Shown one piece after another: positions 50,031 through 61,209 of a stretch of DNA of 64,000 nucleotides. The stretch spans positions 26,299,027 to 26,363,026 of the forward strand of contig NC_035174.2 in the NCBI RefSeq assembly GCF_001659605.2, read 5' to 3'. Under the pieces are notes generated by a model. It was not told the DNA's origin, did not search any database, and saw only the letters and a list, made by a program, of their open reading frames with translations. The position numbers were made by a program, and so were the translations under genes. The DNA is from Manihot esculenta (lineage: Eukaryota > Streptophyta > Magnoliopsida > Malpighiales > Euphorbiaceae). Numbering within the stretch: position 1 is the first letter of the stretch; every line of letters starts with the position of its first letter.

Positions 50031-52341
50031 TGTAATGACCCGGAAAATGGACCGCTACCGGCGCTAGGATCCAGGTCGGCCTAAGGCCACCGGGACCCGT
50101 AGCAAGCTTGACATGCAACCTGTAAACCTGTTTAATCCCATACATGATCAAGAATATACATAAAAATTAAAACTTTTCTTTCATACATTCTATCATACAC
50201 CAAACTCAACCTGTGCATGCACTGAACATAATCTTAATCATAACTATGACCCCTCTGTGGGATCTCATCAATGCCCCAATGGGCGATACATTATGAGTTG
50301 AGTTGGTTTACATAATCATCATAAAACATCTAAGATCATGTATTAAAAGGGATACCTTATACATAAAGTCAAGCACAATCTCTAATCCTCAATATCATTA
50401 CATGACTAAAACTGTACTTTTACATAACATTAATATATTTGTCATGTCCACACTATCTATTACATACACATGACTTCTTTACTCTTGCGGACCTCCTGGT
50501 CTACCCTGTACCTGCAAACCTGGGGAATTTGGGAGAGGGGTGAGCTACTAGAGCCCAATGAGCAGAATAATAAAACATTCAAAACATATGATAACATGGA
50601 ATGCATCACATCACAGCTAATCACATCAAGGATGAACTTGTCACCAATAGCCCTCTACATAGTCCAACTGTGCCAGAACATAGAATGGGTCCTGGTCTTT
50701 CTCTTACATAGCATAACATAATAGTCCAACTGTGCTAGAACGTAGAATGGGTCCTGGTCTTTCTCTTACATAGTGCCAGCGAACGTAGAATGGGTCCCAG
50801 TGGTCTTACATTCCGTACCGTACATATCACATCGTCACATCATAGGTCGAGGGCTATGGATCATCCAACATTCACCCACATCAACATTAAAATATGCAAT
50901 GCATCATATTAGTGAATTCTAATGCAAACAACCTAAATCATCACATGGCATTCATGATGCATGAACATGCTCAAAACTTTACAATTGATTTACTTTAAAA
51001 CGTAAAAGTTTATTCTACTCACCTCTGGATAGCTCTGACCAGACACTGGAGCAACTGACTCACTGCTGGGGTCCTCGGTTCCTCGGGTCCGAACCTACAC
51101 AGGTGGACTCAAATGAGGGACCAAACAACTAGAACATAACTCTAAACTACTCCCCAAAAACCCCCTAAAACATCATGAAACAATCATAGAAAAACATGCA
51201 AGAGAGGGCTGGACAGGGCACTTTCGGCGGCAGGTTCGGCGGCCGAAAGTCCCTCCAGAGCCGAAAGTCAGGCAGGTTCGGCTGCACCTTCGGCGGTCGA
51301 AACTCCCAGACAGAGGCGAAACTCAAGCATGTTCGGCGGCACCTTCGGCGGCCAAAACTCCCAGACAAAGATGAAAGTCCTCTTTCGGGAGCAAGCTTTG
51401 GCAGCCGAAGGCTGCCTCCACAAGCATGTTCGGCGGCCGAAAGTTCCTTCGGCTGCCGAACCTGGTTTCTTCCATAGTGGCAGAAACTCAGCTCATCTAT
51501 GCACATTTGCCTCCAAAACTTTTCAATCATGCATAAACCTATTCTACAACACACATACACAAGCATACAAGCTCCTAGGGGCTCTCAACTATCTAAAACC
51601 CCATCTACAACACATCAAACATCCACATTGATCGAAAGCGTAACATAAACTCATAAACCTAACCATAAGCTAAACATGCATTCTACCCCATAGATCTACT
51701 TAAAACTTACTTAAAACATGCAATGAGCTTAAGATCGGCTCTTACCTCGTGGAGATCGAGAGAGACGACCTAAACTCAGAGATGGGAGGGGTTGAGTTTC
51801 CTTGAACCTCAAAGCTCCAAAACTTGCTCAAAACTTGAAAATCTTCAAAACAAAGCAAAAACTCATGAAAATCTTGAAAGATCTGAAGGAAGAACTCAAA
51901 GATTGGTGAGGGACGACGGAGAGCTCACCTTGGCCGACAATGGGGAGAAAAGCTCGCCCGTTTTCGGCTAAGGGACCCTTTTATAGTGGCTGGCCAGGCC
52001 ACGTTCGGGGGTCGAACGTGCCTCCACATGCATGCCATGTTCGGCGACCGAACTTGAGGTTCGGCGGCCGAACCTGGACTTCCCTCGCGTATGCCTTCGG
52101 GGGCCTAAGGCACACCCGAAATGCATGCATGTTCGGCGGCCGAACTTGAGGTTCGGCGGCCGAACCTGGGTTTTCCTCCAAGGTTGTTTTCATGCAAAAA
52201 CTCATTTCCTTTTTACTTAAAACCATGGAATACATTAAAACATTTTATGAAAACATGTTTCTACCCTACTAGAGGCTTCCGACATCCGGGATTCCACCGG
52301 ACGGTAGGAATTCCGATACCGGAGTCTAGCCGGGTATTACA
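50031..52341 (-). repeat. 5' LTR of element C
   Basis: 2311 bp, TGTAATGACC to GGGTATTACA. The second base pair of substitutions from the left end (C to T, G to A) distinguishes it from the 3' LTR. An extra tandem-repeat unit lies at about 50700-50770 and an extra dyad segment at about 51310-51375. Confidence 0.93.
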
Positions 52342-53148
52342 ATCTGGAAATGCCCATCCTGCAAACTCATTGGCAAACTGCTCCCAGGATAAGCCTTCCA
52401 ACTTTGGGTCCACATAGTTTTTGAACCATTCTCTTGCCTTCTTGCATTTCAATGTGAACCCCACCATCTGGATGGCTCTACGATCATTTGCTCCCAACTC
52501 ATCAGTTATCATCTTCACCGTTCTGAGGCACTCAAAAGGGTCATCACCTGATTCAAACTTGGGGGCACCCAACTTTAAGTAATCTGTCATCTTTACTTTA
52601 CCCCCAACTGATGAACCAGGTTTGGGTATCTGGACATCAGGGACAATTGGTTTTGCTGGTGGAGGAGGAGGTGCGGCATTCTCTGGGTATGCTGGACCTG
52701 GGTAAAAGGATGAGGGTGGAAACATGGGGTACTGTGGATAAAAGGGAGGGTAGGGCATAAAGGTGGGATATGGGTTATAGCTAAAGAAATCCGATGTACC
52801 TCCCATCGGATACTCTGACCCTTGCGGGTAGGGTGGATACTGTGGTGGAACAAAGCCCGAGGTCTGAGTGCCTCCTTGGGACTCTCCCATATCCTCTTCT
52901 GACATACTCATGCCCAAACTGCTATCTCTTCTCTTATTATCCTCCTCAGTTTCCATCACATCTGCTGACATATCACCCTGAACTGATCTCCTCCGACCTG
53001 CGTCAAAAGACCTTCTAGAGTCCCTTAATGTAACTTCTCTGCTTGTTCTACAAGATCTTGCCCTCTGCAGAGCAGGGGAATGGGCATCCATGCCCTCATT
53101 CTCTGGCGGAGCTCCAGTCAATCTAGTAGATCGACGAGTTCCTCTCAT
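52342..53148 (-). pseudogene. Element B Gag, N-terminal half
   Basis: ATG at 53148-53146 begins MRGTRRSTRLTG. It is open all the way to the target duplication of element C (52342-52346), through an acidic/serine segment, a Pro/Tyr-rich segment (PYPPFYPQYPMFPPS), YLKLGAPKFESGDDPFECLR and [15 protein letters not shown]. It continues in the same Gag at 26933. The uninterrupted frame here contrasts with the ruined pol of the same element. Confidence 0.88.
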
Positions 53149-53402
53149 CTTGACTTCTGAAAGCATAACATATCGCATAAACATTAGCATCTTACGGTTC
53201 ATGTGGAAACACATGAACCTACCTCACATACATCACACACATAGCATAACATTAATGCACATGCATATCATCATACAAGGCAGGACTCCACATCCTATCC
53301 TAGTGGACATGATCTTTCCTATTGTGCTTGCCCTTCTATCACCTCTATGAGCCCGACACACTATAGGTCCGACCATGTGAACCTAGTGCTCTGATACCAT
53401 TC
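53149..53402 (-). promoter_or_regulatory. Leader and primer-binding site of element B
   Basis: Primer site 53388-53399 (TGGTATCAGAGC on the minus strand), three bases from the LTR at 53403. Confidence 0.9.
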
Positions 53403-53669
53403 TATAACGACCCAGAAATCCGGACCGCTACCGGCGCTAGGATCCAGATCGGCATAAGGCCGCCGGGACCCGTAGCAAGCCTACTATGCATCCTGTACAG
53501 TCGGTATAATCCCAAACATGAACAACATTTCATAAAATAATTAAAAACTTTACCTTTACCCAGCTTGACCTGTGTATGCACTATGACTGAACTCATAGAA
53601 CCCCTAGGGTCAGCATACCCTAAGTCAAACTCGGTCCAATACATATATAAACATAAGGAAAATAAAACT
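53403..53669 (-). repeat. 5' LTR of element B, first part
   Basis: It matches 21174-21440 with about six differences. The terminal TG is changed to TA on the plus strand. Broken at 53669 by element F, whose target duplication AAACT lies at 53665-53669. Confidence 0.92.
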
Positions 53670-54025
53670 TGTAATACCCGGCTAGACTCCGGTATCGGAA
53701 TTCCTACCGTCCGGTGGAATTTGGGTGTCGGAAACCTCTAGAAGGGTAAAAGCATGTTTTTATAAAATGTTTTCATGTATTTTAATGTTTTAAGTATGAT
53801 TTTAAATAAGTTTTTGCATGAAAATTCTTTAAGGAAAAACCCAGGTTCGGCCGCCGAAACTCACTTTCGGCCGCCGAACATGCATGGACTTTGGGAGGCA
53901 CGTTAGGCCCCCGAAAGTCTAAGTGAGGGAAGTGCAGGTTCGGCCGCCGAACCTTATGTTCGGCCGCCGAACATTGCATGGATGCGGAGGCACATTCGGC
54001 CCCCGAACGTGGCCTGGCCAGCCAC

Positions 54026-54033
54026 TATAAAAG
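54026..54033 (+). promoter_or_regulatory. TATA box of the element F promoter
   Basis: TATAAAAG, about 55 bp downstream of the last perfect dyad of the upstream cluster. Transcription is expected to start about 30 bp downstream, near 54060, which would begin R. The same box is at 61566-61573 in the 3' LTR. Confidence 0.75.
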
Positions 54034-55115
54034 GGTCCCCTTGGTCCGCACGGGCGAGCTTTTTCTCTCCCATTGTCGGCCAAGGTGAGTCTCCACCGTT
54101 CCTCCCTCGATATTGAGTGTTTCCTTTAGATCTTTCATGGTTTTAACAAGTCTTCATCTTGCTTTGAAGTTTTTAAGCTTTTGAAACGAGTTTTGAGCAA
54201 GTTTTGAACTTGGAGACCCAAGGAGCTCAATCTCTCCCAACTCCAAGTTAGATCGCCTCCACTCTCGATCTTCAAGAGGTAAGAGTCGATCTCTAGCTTA
54301 CATTATGTTTTAAACAAGTTTTAAGTAAGATCTATGGGTAGAAATGCATGTTAGGACATATGTTGAGTTTATTGGTTTTGATGATGTTTGAACAATGTAG
54401 CTTGATTGTGTGTGAATGAAGTGTTGTAGATGGGGTATATGCATGTTTGAGGCCCCTAGGAACTTGTACGCATGCTTTGGTTGAAAAATATGCATGATTT
54501 ATAGATTTGGAGGCGAAATGTGCAAAGGGAGCCAAGTTTCTGCCCTTTGGCAGAAACCAGGTTCGGCAGCCGAAGGTACTTTCGGCCGCCGAACATGGCT
54601 GGGGAGGCAGGCCTTTCGGCTGCCGAAGTTGCCCCCGAAAAGAGACTTTCGTCTCTGTCTGGCACTTTCGGCCGCCGAAGGTGCCGCCGAACCTAGCTGA
54701 GTTTCGTCTCTGTCCAGGACTTTCGGCCGCCGAAGGTGCCGCCGAAGGTGCCCTGTTCAGCCAGTTCATGCATATTTTCTGTGATGTTTTCAGGATGTTT
54801 TAGGGGGTTTTTGGGGGATATATATTAGAGTTATGTTTATATATGTTGGTCCCTCATTGGAGTCCACCTGTGTAGGTTCGGACCCGAGGAACCAAGGACC
54901 CCAGCAGTGAGCCAGCTGCTGAGAGTTTGACAGAGTCAGCCAGAGGTGAGTGGAACTATACTTAACCTTTTAAATTAATAAAGTGAATGTTTTATCATGT
55001 TTCATGCATCATGACTATAATATAGGTTGTTTGCATTAGAATCACGAATATGCTACATTGCATTATTATATTGTGGTTGATGAGGAGGGACATTGCACGA
55101 CTCACTAGTCCTGTG

Positions 55116-55235
55116 TACGAAGTCCTGTGGTGCCCATAATAGGGCCGGGCAATAGCTCCGATATACGAAGTCCTGTGGTGCCCATAATAGGGCCGGGCAA
55201 TACGAAGTCCTGTGGTGCCCATAATAGGGCCGGGC
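55116..55235 (+). repeat. Tandem repeat, three units of about 37 bp
   Basis: Units begin TACGAAGTCCTGTGGTGCCC at 55116, 55164 and 55201; the first two are separated by about 10 extra bases. The repeat is also present at 62656-62775. Confidence 0.9.
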
Positions 55236-55862
55236 ATGGAGCTGAGGAATTTTTGAGTCAGTCCGTCCATGATGTGAAATGTTTGTGCAGTGACGCATTT
55301 CATGATAGCATGTTTTAAATATTCTTTTTATAGTTCTACTCACTGGGCATCTAGCTCACCCCTCTCCCCTAACCCCCAGGTTTGCAGGTACGGGATTGAT
55401 AGAGAAGCAAAGAAGAGAAAAGTCATATGTATGTAATAGTAGAGTTTGTGGACATGACCATGATAAGAATGTAATGTAGAGTTTTGAACAGTTGTGTAAT
55501 TATGTTATTGAGGATAGAGTTGTGCTTGACCATAGTATATGTTAATCCCTTGGTATGTACATGATCTTAGTTTATGATGTATATGTGAACCAACTCAACA
55601 CAGGATATATATATTGCCATTGAGGCTTTGATGAAATCCCACAGAGGGATTAATGTTTATGTATATGATGAACATAGTGCATGCACAGGTTGAGTTTGGT
55701 GAATGAAGAAAAAGAAAAGTTTTAATTTTTATGTATGATGGTTGATCATGTATGGGATTAAGCAGGTTTACAGGTATATGTTAGGCTTGCTACGGGTCCC
55801 GGCGGCCTTATGCCGATCTGGATCCTAGCGCCGGTAGCGGTCCGGATTTCCGGGGCGTTACA

Positions 55863-56133
55863 GAGTGGTATCAGAGCCCTAGGTTCACATGGTCGGACCT
55901 AGCGTGTCGGGCTCATAGAAGTATTAGAGGGTCAAGCACAATAGGAAAGGTCATGTCCACTAGGATAGGATGTAGAGTCCTGTCTTGCTATGATTATGTG
56001 ATATGCCATGACTATATGCATGCGCATAAATGATATGCTATGTTTGCCATGTATGTGATGTAGGTTCATGTGACTCCACATGAACCATTTGATGCTAATG
56101 CTTGTGAGTTATGTGCTGTTTTTCAGAAACAGA
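55863..56133 (+). promoter_or_regulatory. Primer-binding site and leader of element F
   Basis: TGGTATCAGAGC at 55866-55877, complementary to the initiator Met-tRNA 3' end, three bases after the LTR. The leader of about 250 bp to the gag start probably carries packaging signals. Confidence 0.92.
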
Positions 56134-59100
56134 ATGAGAGGAACTCGTCGATCTGCACGATTGACAGGAGTCCCACCAGAGGATGAGGGCACAAGCGCCC
56201 GTCCTCCCACATTGCCTAGGGCAATGTCATGCAGAACAAACAGAGAAAGAGTATCAAGGGACCCTAGAAGGTCTTTTGATACTAGTAGAAGGGGGACAGA
56301 AAGAGGAGGAAGTTCTTCAGATGTGAGGGAGGTTATGGAAGAAGATCAGAGAAGGGATGGGAATCTGGATGTTGGCATGTCAGAAGAAGGGACAGGGGAG
56401 TCACAAGGAGGCACTCAGGCCTCGGGGTATGGTTTTCCACCCTATTACCCACCCTATGCACAGAGTCCCGGGTATCCGATGGGAAGTACGTCGGATTACT
56501 CCAGCTTTAATCCCTACCCTACTCACATGCCTTATCCACCTTTCTATCCACCGTACCCACAGTACCCAGCCTATCCACCCTCATCCTTCCATCCTCACCC
56601 AGCAAACCCCACCTCGGGGAATGCTGCATCCCCACCTCCACCTCCTACAGAACCAGTAGCCCCAGATACTCAACCTCCTAGACCTAGCTCAGCCAGTGGG
56701 AGTAAGGTGAAAATGACAGCTTACCTTAAGCTGGATGCTCCTAAATATAAGTCAGGGGATGATCCCTTTGAATACCTGAGATCAGTGAAGACGATCACTG
56801 ATGAGCTAGGGGCAGATGATAGAAGAGCCATTGAGATGGCAGGGTTCACCCTGAAGTGCAAAAAGGCAAAGGAATGGTTCAAGTGCTATGTGGACCCGAG
56901 ACTAGACAGTATGACATGGGAGGAATTTGCCAATGAGTTTGCTGGATGGGCATTTCCAGATAGTTCCAGAGAGTTGAAGATGATTGAGTTTGAACAACTG
57001 AGACAGACAGAAGACATGAGCATAGAGGAGTACACAGACAGATTTCTGGAGCTATTACCCTTCTCAGGGCAAGCTCTAGATACAGATGTGAAGAAGGCCA
57101 GGAGATATGTCATGAAATTACAGTCCAGGTACTCCTCATTGATTCAATCAGCTGAGAGGGAGAGTTTTCACACAGTGGTAGATATGGCTCGAAGAATGGA
57201 GGCCAGTGCCATAGTTGAGGGGTCAGTGAAGCAATCAGTGACCCAGTCTTCAGGGGTTAAGACCCCAGGCAGAGGAGGGCCAGGACCCTCTACTCAGAGT
57301 TCAGGTAGTAAGAGATGGAGTAGCACTAAGAAGCCCAAGAAGAACAAGTTCTGGAACAAGCTGAAATCCGGTCTAGGATTTGGCGGTGGCTCGAGTTCAG
57401 GTTCAGATGGTGCAGAATGCCAAAGGTGTGGGAGGCCACACAAGGGAGCGTGTCGATGGGGGACCAATGCATGTTTCAGATGTGGCCAGGAGGGACACAT
57501 AGCTCGGGATTGTCCTAGAGCACCTTTCATGGGCCAGCCCCAACAGACAGCTTCAGGTAGTGTGGCACAACCAGCAGCTCCAGCCACAACTCAGGGCAGT
57601 GGCAGAGGTAGAGGGAGAGGGGCAGCCTCTTCTTCTGGTTCCCGAGGTGAAGGTCCATCAGCTCCAGCCAGGATCTTCACAATGACTCAGCAGGAGGCGA
57701 ACACATCCAACACCGTGGTGTCAGGTAATCTCATCATTGGGTGTTCTGATGTGTATGCATTAATGGACCCGGGTGCATCTCATTCCTTTATTTCTCCGAG
57801 GGCAGTTGAGAGGTTAGGGTTGATGGTCTCTGGGTTAGAGTGTCCCCTATGGGTCAGTGGACCCAAGTGTGACCCGACAGCGGCAGAGTCAGTCTGCCGG
57901 TACTGTCCAGTGTTTGTTGAGGGAAGATGCCTCTCCGCCGACCTTGTGGTTCTAGATTTGACAGATTTTGACGTCATTCTAGGGATGGATTGGCTATCTA
58001 CCCATGGTGCTACCTTGGACTGCAGGGACAAGGTAGTCAGGTTCAGAGATCAGAACGGGTCAGAGGTTGTCTTCAGAGGAGACAAGAGGGGTACGCCTAG
58101 AGGTCTGATATCGGCCCTACAGGCTCGTAGGCTGCTTAGGAAGGGATGTCAGGGGTATGTAGCTCACGTGATAGAGCTAGATAGTCAGGTCAGGGAGCCA
58201 GCCTCAGTGCCAGTTGTCAGAGAATTTCTGGATGTCTTTCCAGAAGAGCTTCCAGGACTACCACCTGCTAGGGAGATAGAGTTCGAGATTGAACTGATGC
58301 CTGGAACTAGACCGATCTCTATCCCTCCCTACAGGATGGCACCAGCAGAATTGAAGGAACTGAAAGAACAGTTGCAAGATCTGGTAGATAAGGGCTTCAT
58401 CCGACCGAGTACCTCACCTTGGGGTGCTCCAGTGCTTTTTGTGAGAAAGAAGGATGGATCCCTCAGACTTTGTATCGACTACAGGCAGTTGAACAAGGTC
58501 ACTACCAAGAACAAGTACCCATTGCCAAGGATCGATGATCTATTCGACCAGCTAGCAGGAGCGGGTTGTTTCTCCAAGATAGATCTGAGATCAGGGTACC
58601 ATCAGCTGAGGATAAGGGAAGAAGACATACCGAAGACAGCTTTCAGGACCAGATATGGGCACTATGAGTTCCTTGTAATGCCGTTCGGGTTGACCAACGC
58701 CCCTGCAGCATTCATGGACCTCATGAATAGAGTATTCAGACCATACCTGGATCACTTCGTTATTGTCTTCATTGACGATATCCTAGTGTATTCCAGAAAT
58801 GCAGAGGAGCATGCCCATCATCTGAGGATCATATTACAGACCTTGAGGGAACATGGCTTGTATGCCAAATTCTCCAAGTGTGAGTTCTGGTTAAGGAGCA
58901 TATCATTCTTGGGGCATATAGTGTCAGAGAATGGAATAGAGGTAGACCCCAAGAAGATAGAAGCTGTGACTAACTGGCCAAGACCCACCTCAGTGACAGA
59001 GATCAGAAGCTTCTTGGGTTTGGCTGGCTACTACAGGAGGTTCGTTCAGGACTTCTCTAAGATTGCAGCTCCTTTAACCAGATTGACTAGAAAGAATCAG

Positions 59101-61110
59101 AGGTTCGAGTGGACCGACCAATGTGAGGAAAGCTTTGAGGAGCTCAAGAAGAGGTTGACTTCAGCACCAGTGTTAGCTCTGCCAAACAGCAATGAGGATT
59201 TCACAGTGTTCTGTGATGCATCCAGAGTAGGCCTGGGTTGTGTGTTGATGCAGAATGGTAAGGTGATCGCTTATGCTTCTAGACAGCTGAAGAGGCATGA
59301 GTTGAATTACCCCACACACGACCTGGAAATGGCAGCAGTTATCTTTGCCCTCAAGATGTGGAGGCATTACCTCTATGGGGTAAAATGTGAGATCTTCACA
59401 GATCATAAGAGCCTGCAGCACATCTTGAACCAGAGAGAGCTGAACTTGAGGCAGAGGAGATGGGTAGAACTGTTGAGTGACTATGATTGCAAGATCCAGT
59501 ACCATCCGGGTAAGGCTAATGTAGTAGCTGATGCCTTAAGCCGGAAATCACTTGGCAGTCTATCCCACATCACGGCAGAGAGGAGACCGGTGGTGAAGGA
59601 ATTTTATAAACTCATCAATGAGGGTCTACTGATGGAGTTGTCTGGTACAGGTGCTTTGATTGCGCAGATGAAAGTAACACCCGTGTTTCTGGAGCAAGTG
59701 GCTCAGAAACAACATGAGGACCCAGAGTTAGTAAAGATTGCCAGGACTGTTCAGTCAGGCAAAAACAGTGAGTTCAGGTTCGATAGTAAGGGGATCCTCC
59801 GCTATGGGAATAGACTATGTGTACCAGATGACATCGGGCTAAAAGGAGACATTATGAGAGAGGCTCATAATGCAAGGTACAGTGTTCACCCTGGAGCCAC
59901 CAAGATGTACCAGGATCTAAAGAGAGTGTATTGGTGGCCAGCTATGAAGAGGGAAGTGGCACAGTTCGTGTCAGCCTGCGAAATATGTCAGAGGGTGAAG
60001 CTGGAACATCAGAAGCCGGCTGGAATGCTTAACCCACTGCCGATTCCAGAGTGGAAATGGGAGAATATCGCTATGGATTTTGTAGTGGGGTTACCGGCAA
60101 CATCCAACAGACTAGACTCCATATGGGTGATTGTGGACAGACTCACCAAATCTGCTCACTTCATCCCTGTTAGGAGCAACTACTCTGTGGATAAGTTAGC
60201 GCAGGTTTATGTGGATGAAGTTGTCAGGCTGCATGGGGTCCCAGTTTCTATAGTGTCAGATAGAGGGCCCCAGTTCACCTCCAGGTTTTGGCGGAGTCTG
60301 CAGAATGCTATGGGTACCAGGTTGGATTTCAGTACTGCCTTCCATCCCCAGACTGATGGACAATCAGAGAGGACCATCCAGACAATAGAGGATATGCTCA
60401 GGATGTGTGTGCTAGATTTTGGCGGTTCTTGGAGGCAACATCTACCCTTGGTAGAGTTCGCCTACAATAACAGCTATCATGCTAGCATGGGGATGGCTCC
60501 ATATGAAGCTTTGTATGGGAGGAAGTGCAGGTCACCTGTTTGCTGGGAAGAGGTTGGAGAGAGGTCCTTAGCAGGGCCTGAGCTTGTAGAGATCACCAGC
60601 AGAGTGGTACCCATGATCAGAGAAAGAATCAAGACTGCTACTAGCAGGCAGAAGAGTTATGCAGACATCCGCAGGAGACAGGTAGAGTTTCAGGAGGGGG
60701 ATCTAGTATTGCTCAAGGTGTCTCCAATGAAAGGGGTGGTTCGGTTCGGAAAGAAAGGTAAGTTAGCTCCACGGTACATCGGGCCCTTTGAGGTCTTGCA
60801 AAAAGTTGGGAATGTATCGTACAAGCTGGACTTGCCTGCTTCTATGGAGAGAATCCATCCGGTTTTCCATGTTTCCATGTTGAGGAAGTTCGTGTCAGAT
60901 CCGGGCAAGGTTCTTAGTGAGCCTGATGTGGAGATCCAAGAGGATCTCACTTATGTTGAACAACCAGTGCGGATTCTTGACACTCAGATCAAAAAGCTAA
61001 GGAACAAGGAAATCCCGATGGTGAAAGTCCTTTGGAACCACCACAATATGGAAGAATGTACTTGGGAGACACGGGAGTCCATGCTCCAGCAATATCCCTA
61101 TCTTTTTTAA
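56134..61110 (+). CDS. Gag-Pol polyprotein of element F (Tekay chromovirus), intact
   Basis: 1658 residues. I start at 56134 ([12 protein letters not shown]) rather than the in-frame ATG at 56080, because this N-terminus is shared by copies A, B, C and G. Order: Pro/Tyr-rich region (about 90-180), Gag core (about 193-332), atypical knuckle C429, C432, H436, C440, canonical CCHC knuckle C447, C450, H455, C460, protease DPGAS with Asp545, RT (about 740-930) with FIDD Asp881/Asp882, RNase H with Asp1028, integrase zinc region from His1245, core Asp1315, Asp1376, Glu1412 (D,D-35-E), and chromodomain (about 1607-1658). Gag packages the RNA, Pol copies and integrates it, and the chromodomain targets heterochromatin. 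No stop or frameshift; stop TAA at 61108-61110. Gag and Pol share one frame, as in Tekay, so their ratio must be set after translation. Confidence 0.97.
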   Translation: MRGTRRSARLTGVPPEDEGTSARPPTLPRAMSCRTNRERVSRDPRRSFDTSRRGTERGGSSSDVREVMEEDQRRDGNLDVGMSEEGTGESQGGTQASGYGFPPYYPPYAQSPGYPMGSTSDYSSFNPYPTHMPYPPFYPPYPQYPAYPPSSFHPHPANPTSGNAASPPPPPTEPVAPDTQPPRPSSASGSKVKMTAYLKLDAPKYKSGDDPFEYLRSVKTITDELGADDRRAIEMAGFTLKCKKAKEWFKCYVDPRLDSMTWEEFANEFAGWAFPDSSRELKMIEFEQLRQTEDMSIEEYTDRFLELLPFSGQALDTDVKKARRYVMKLQSRYSSLIQSAERESFHTVVDMARRMEASAIVEGSVKQSVTQSSGVKTPGRGGPGPSTQSSGSKRWSSTKKPKKNKFWNKLKSGLGFGGGSSSGSDGAECQRCGRPHKGACRWGTNACFRCGQEGHIARDCPRAPFMGQPQQTASGSVAQPAAPATTQGSGRGRGRGAASSSGSRGEGPSAPARIFTMTQQEANTSNTVVSGNLIIGCSDVYALMDPGASHSFISPRAVERLGLMVSGLECPLWVSGPKCDPTAAESVCRYCPVFVEGRCLSADLVVLDLTDFDVILGMDWLSTHGATLDCRDKVVRFRDQNGSEVVFRGDKRGTPRGLISALQARRLLRKGCQGYVAHVIELDSQVREPASVPVVREFLDVFPEELPGLPPAREIEFEIELMPGTRPISIPPYRMAPAELKELKEQLQDLVDKGFIRPSTSPWGAPVLFVRKKDGSLRLCIDYRQLNKVTTKNKYPLPRIDDLFDQLAGAGCFSKIDLRSGYHQLRIREEDIPKTAFRTRYGHYEFLVMPFGLTNAPAAFMDLMNRVFRPYLDHFVIVFIDDILVYSRNAEEHAHHLRIILQTLREHGLYAKFSKCEFWLRSISFLGHIVSENGIEVDPKKIEAVTNWPRPTSVTEIRSFLGLAGYYRRFVQDFSKIAAPLTRLTRKNQRFEWTDQCEESFEELKKRLTSAPVLALPNSNEDFTVFCDASRVGLGCVLMQNGKVIAYASRQLKRHELNYPTHDLEMAAVIFALKMWRHYLYGVKCEIFTDHKSLQHILNQRELNLRQRRWVELLSDYDCKIQYHPGKANVVADALSRKSLGSLSHITAERRPVVKEFYKLINEGLLMELSGTGALIAQMKVTPVFLEQVAQKQHEDPELVKIARTVQSGKNSEFRFDSKGILRYGNRLCVPDDIGLKGDIMREAHNARYSVHPGATKMYQDLKRVYWWPAMKREVAQFVSACEICQRVKLEHQKPAGMLNPLPIPEWKWENIAMDFVVGLPATSNRLDSIWVIVDRLTKSAHFIPVRSNYSVDKLAQVYVDEVVRLHGVPVSIVSDRGPQFTSRFWRSLQNAMGTRLDFSTAFHPQTDGQSERTIQTIEDMLRMCVLDFGGSWRQHLPLVEFAYNNSYHASMGMAPYEALYGRKCRSPVCWEEVGERSLAGPELVEITSRVVPMIRERIKTATSRQKSYADIRRRQVEFQEGDLVLLKVSPMKGVVRFGKKGKLAPRYIGPFEVLQKVGNVSYKLDLPASMERIHPVFHVSMLRKFVSDPGKVLSEPDVEIQEDLTYVEQPVRILDTQIKKLRNKEIPMVKVLWNHHNMEECTWETRESMLQQYPYLF

Positions 61111-61172
61111 GGTTAGTCTCTATGTGTTTTATATGTATGTTATGTTGTTTTGCTATGCATGTACTAGTTGAG

Positions 61173-61209
61173 GAACATTCGGGGACGAATGTTCTTAAGG
61201 GGGGGAGAA
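61173..61209 (+). promoter_or_regulatory. GGGA-loop hairpin and polypurine tract (element F)
   Basis: Perfect 9-bp stem GAACATTCG/CGAATGTTC with loop GGGA at 61173-61194, then the purine run AAGGGGGGGAGAA at 61197-61209 abutting the 3' LTR. The purine run primes plus-strand DNA synthesis. The hairpin function is unknown. Confidence 0.9.

Larger units (their letters stand above)
26934..52341 (-). mobile_element. Tekay element C, carrying four nested insertions; duplication ATCTG
   Basis: Complete minus-strand element with 3' LTR 26934-29125, 5' LTR 50031-52341, primer site 50016-50027 and polypurine tract 29126-29140, flanked by ATCTG at 26929-26933 and 52342-52346. Its gag-pol is split by an Athila-type solo LTR (which itself holds a Tekay solo LTR), a second Tekay solo LTR and complete element G. 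Joining the four remaining coding pieces in order restores collinearity with an ordinary gag-pol, which confirms the nesting. Multiple stops make it defective. Confidence 0.93.
53670..55862 (+). repeat. 5' LTR of element F
   Basis: TGTAATACCC to GGGCGTTACA. Four perfect TTCGGCCGCCGAA dyads (starting 53846, 53866, 53939, 53959) lie upstream of the TATA box. Five more (starting 54562, 54581, 54615, 54667, 54722) lie downstream in the transcribed part. A 3-unit tandem repeat lies at 55116-55235. Confidence 0.97.

Noticed and set aside
53846..54734. Regularly spaced short palindromic repeats resembling a CRISPR array
   Set aside because: Spacing is irregular, the units are 13-bp dyads inside plant LTRs, there are no cas genes, and both clusters recur in every LTR copy. 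They are LTR sequence, not CRISPR.
61173..61194. Heat-shock element (paired GAAnnTTC) at the hairpin
   Set aside because: Both halves fit GAAnnTTC, but the spacing between them is off the 5-bp period of heat-shock elements, and the site lies outside the LTR promoter.
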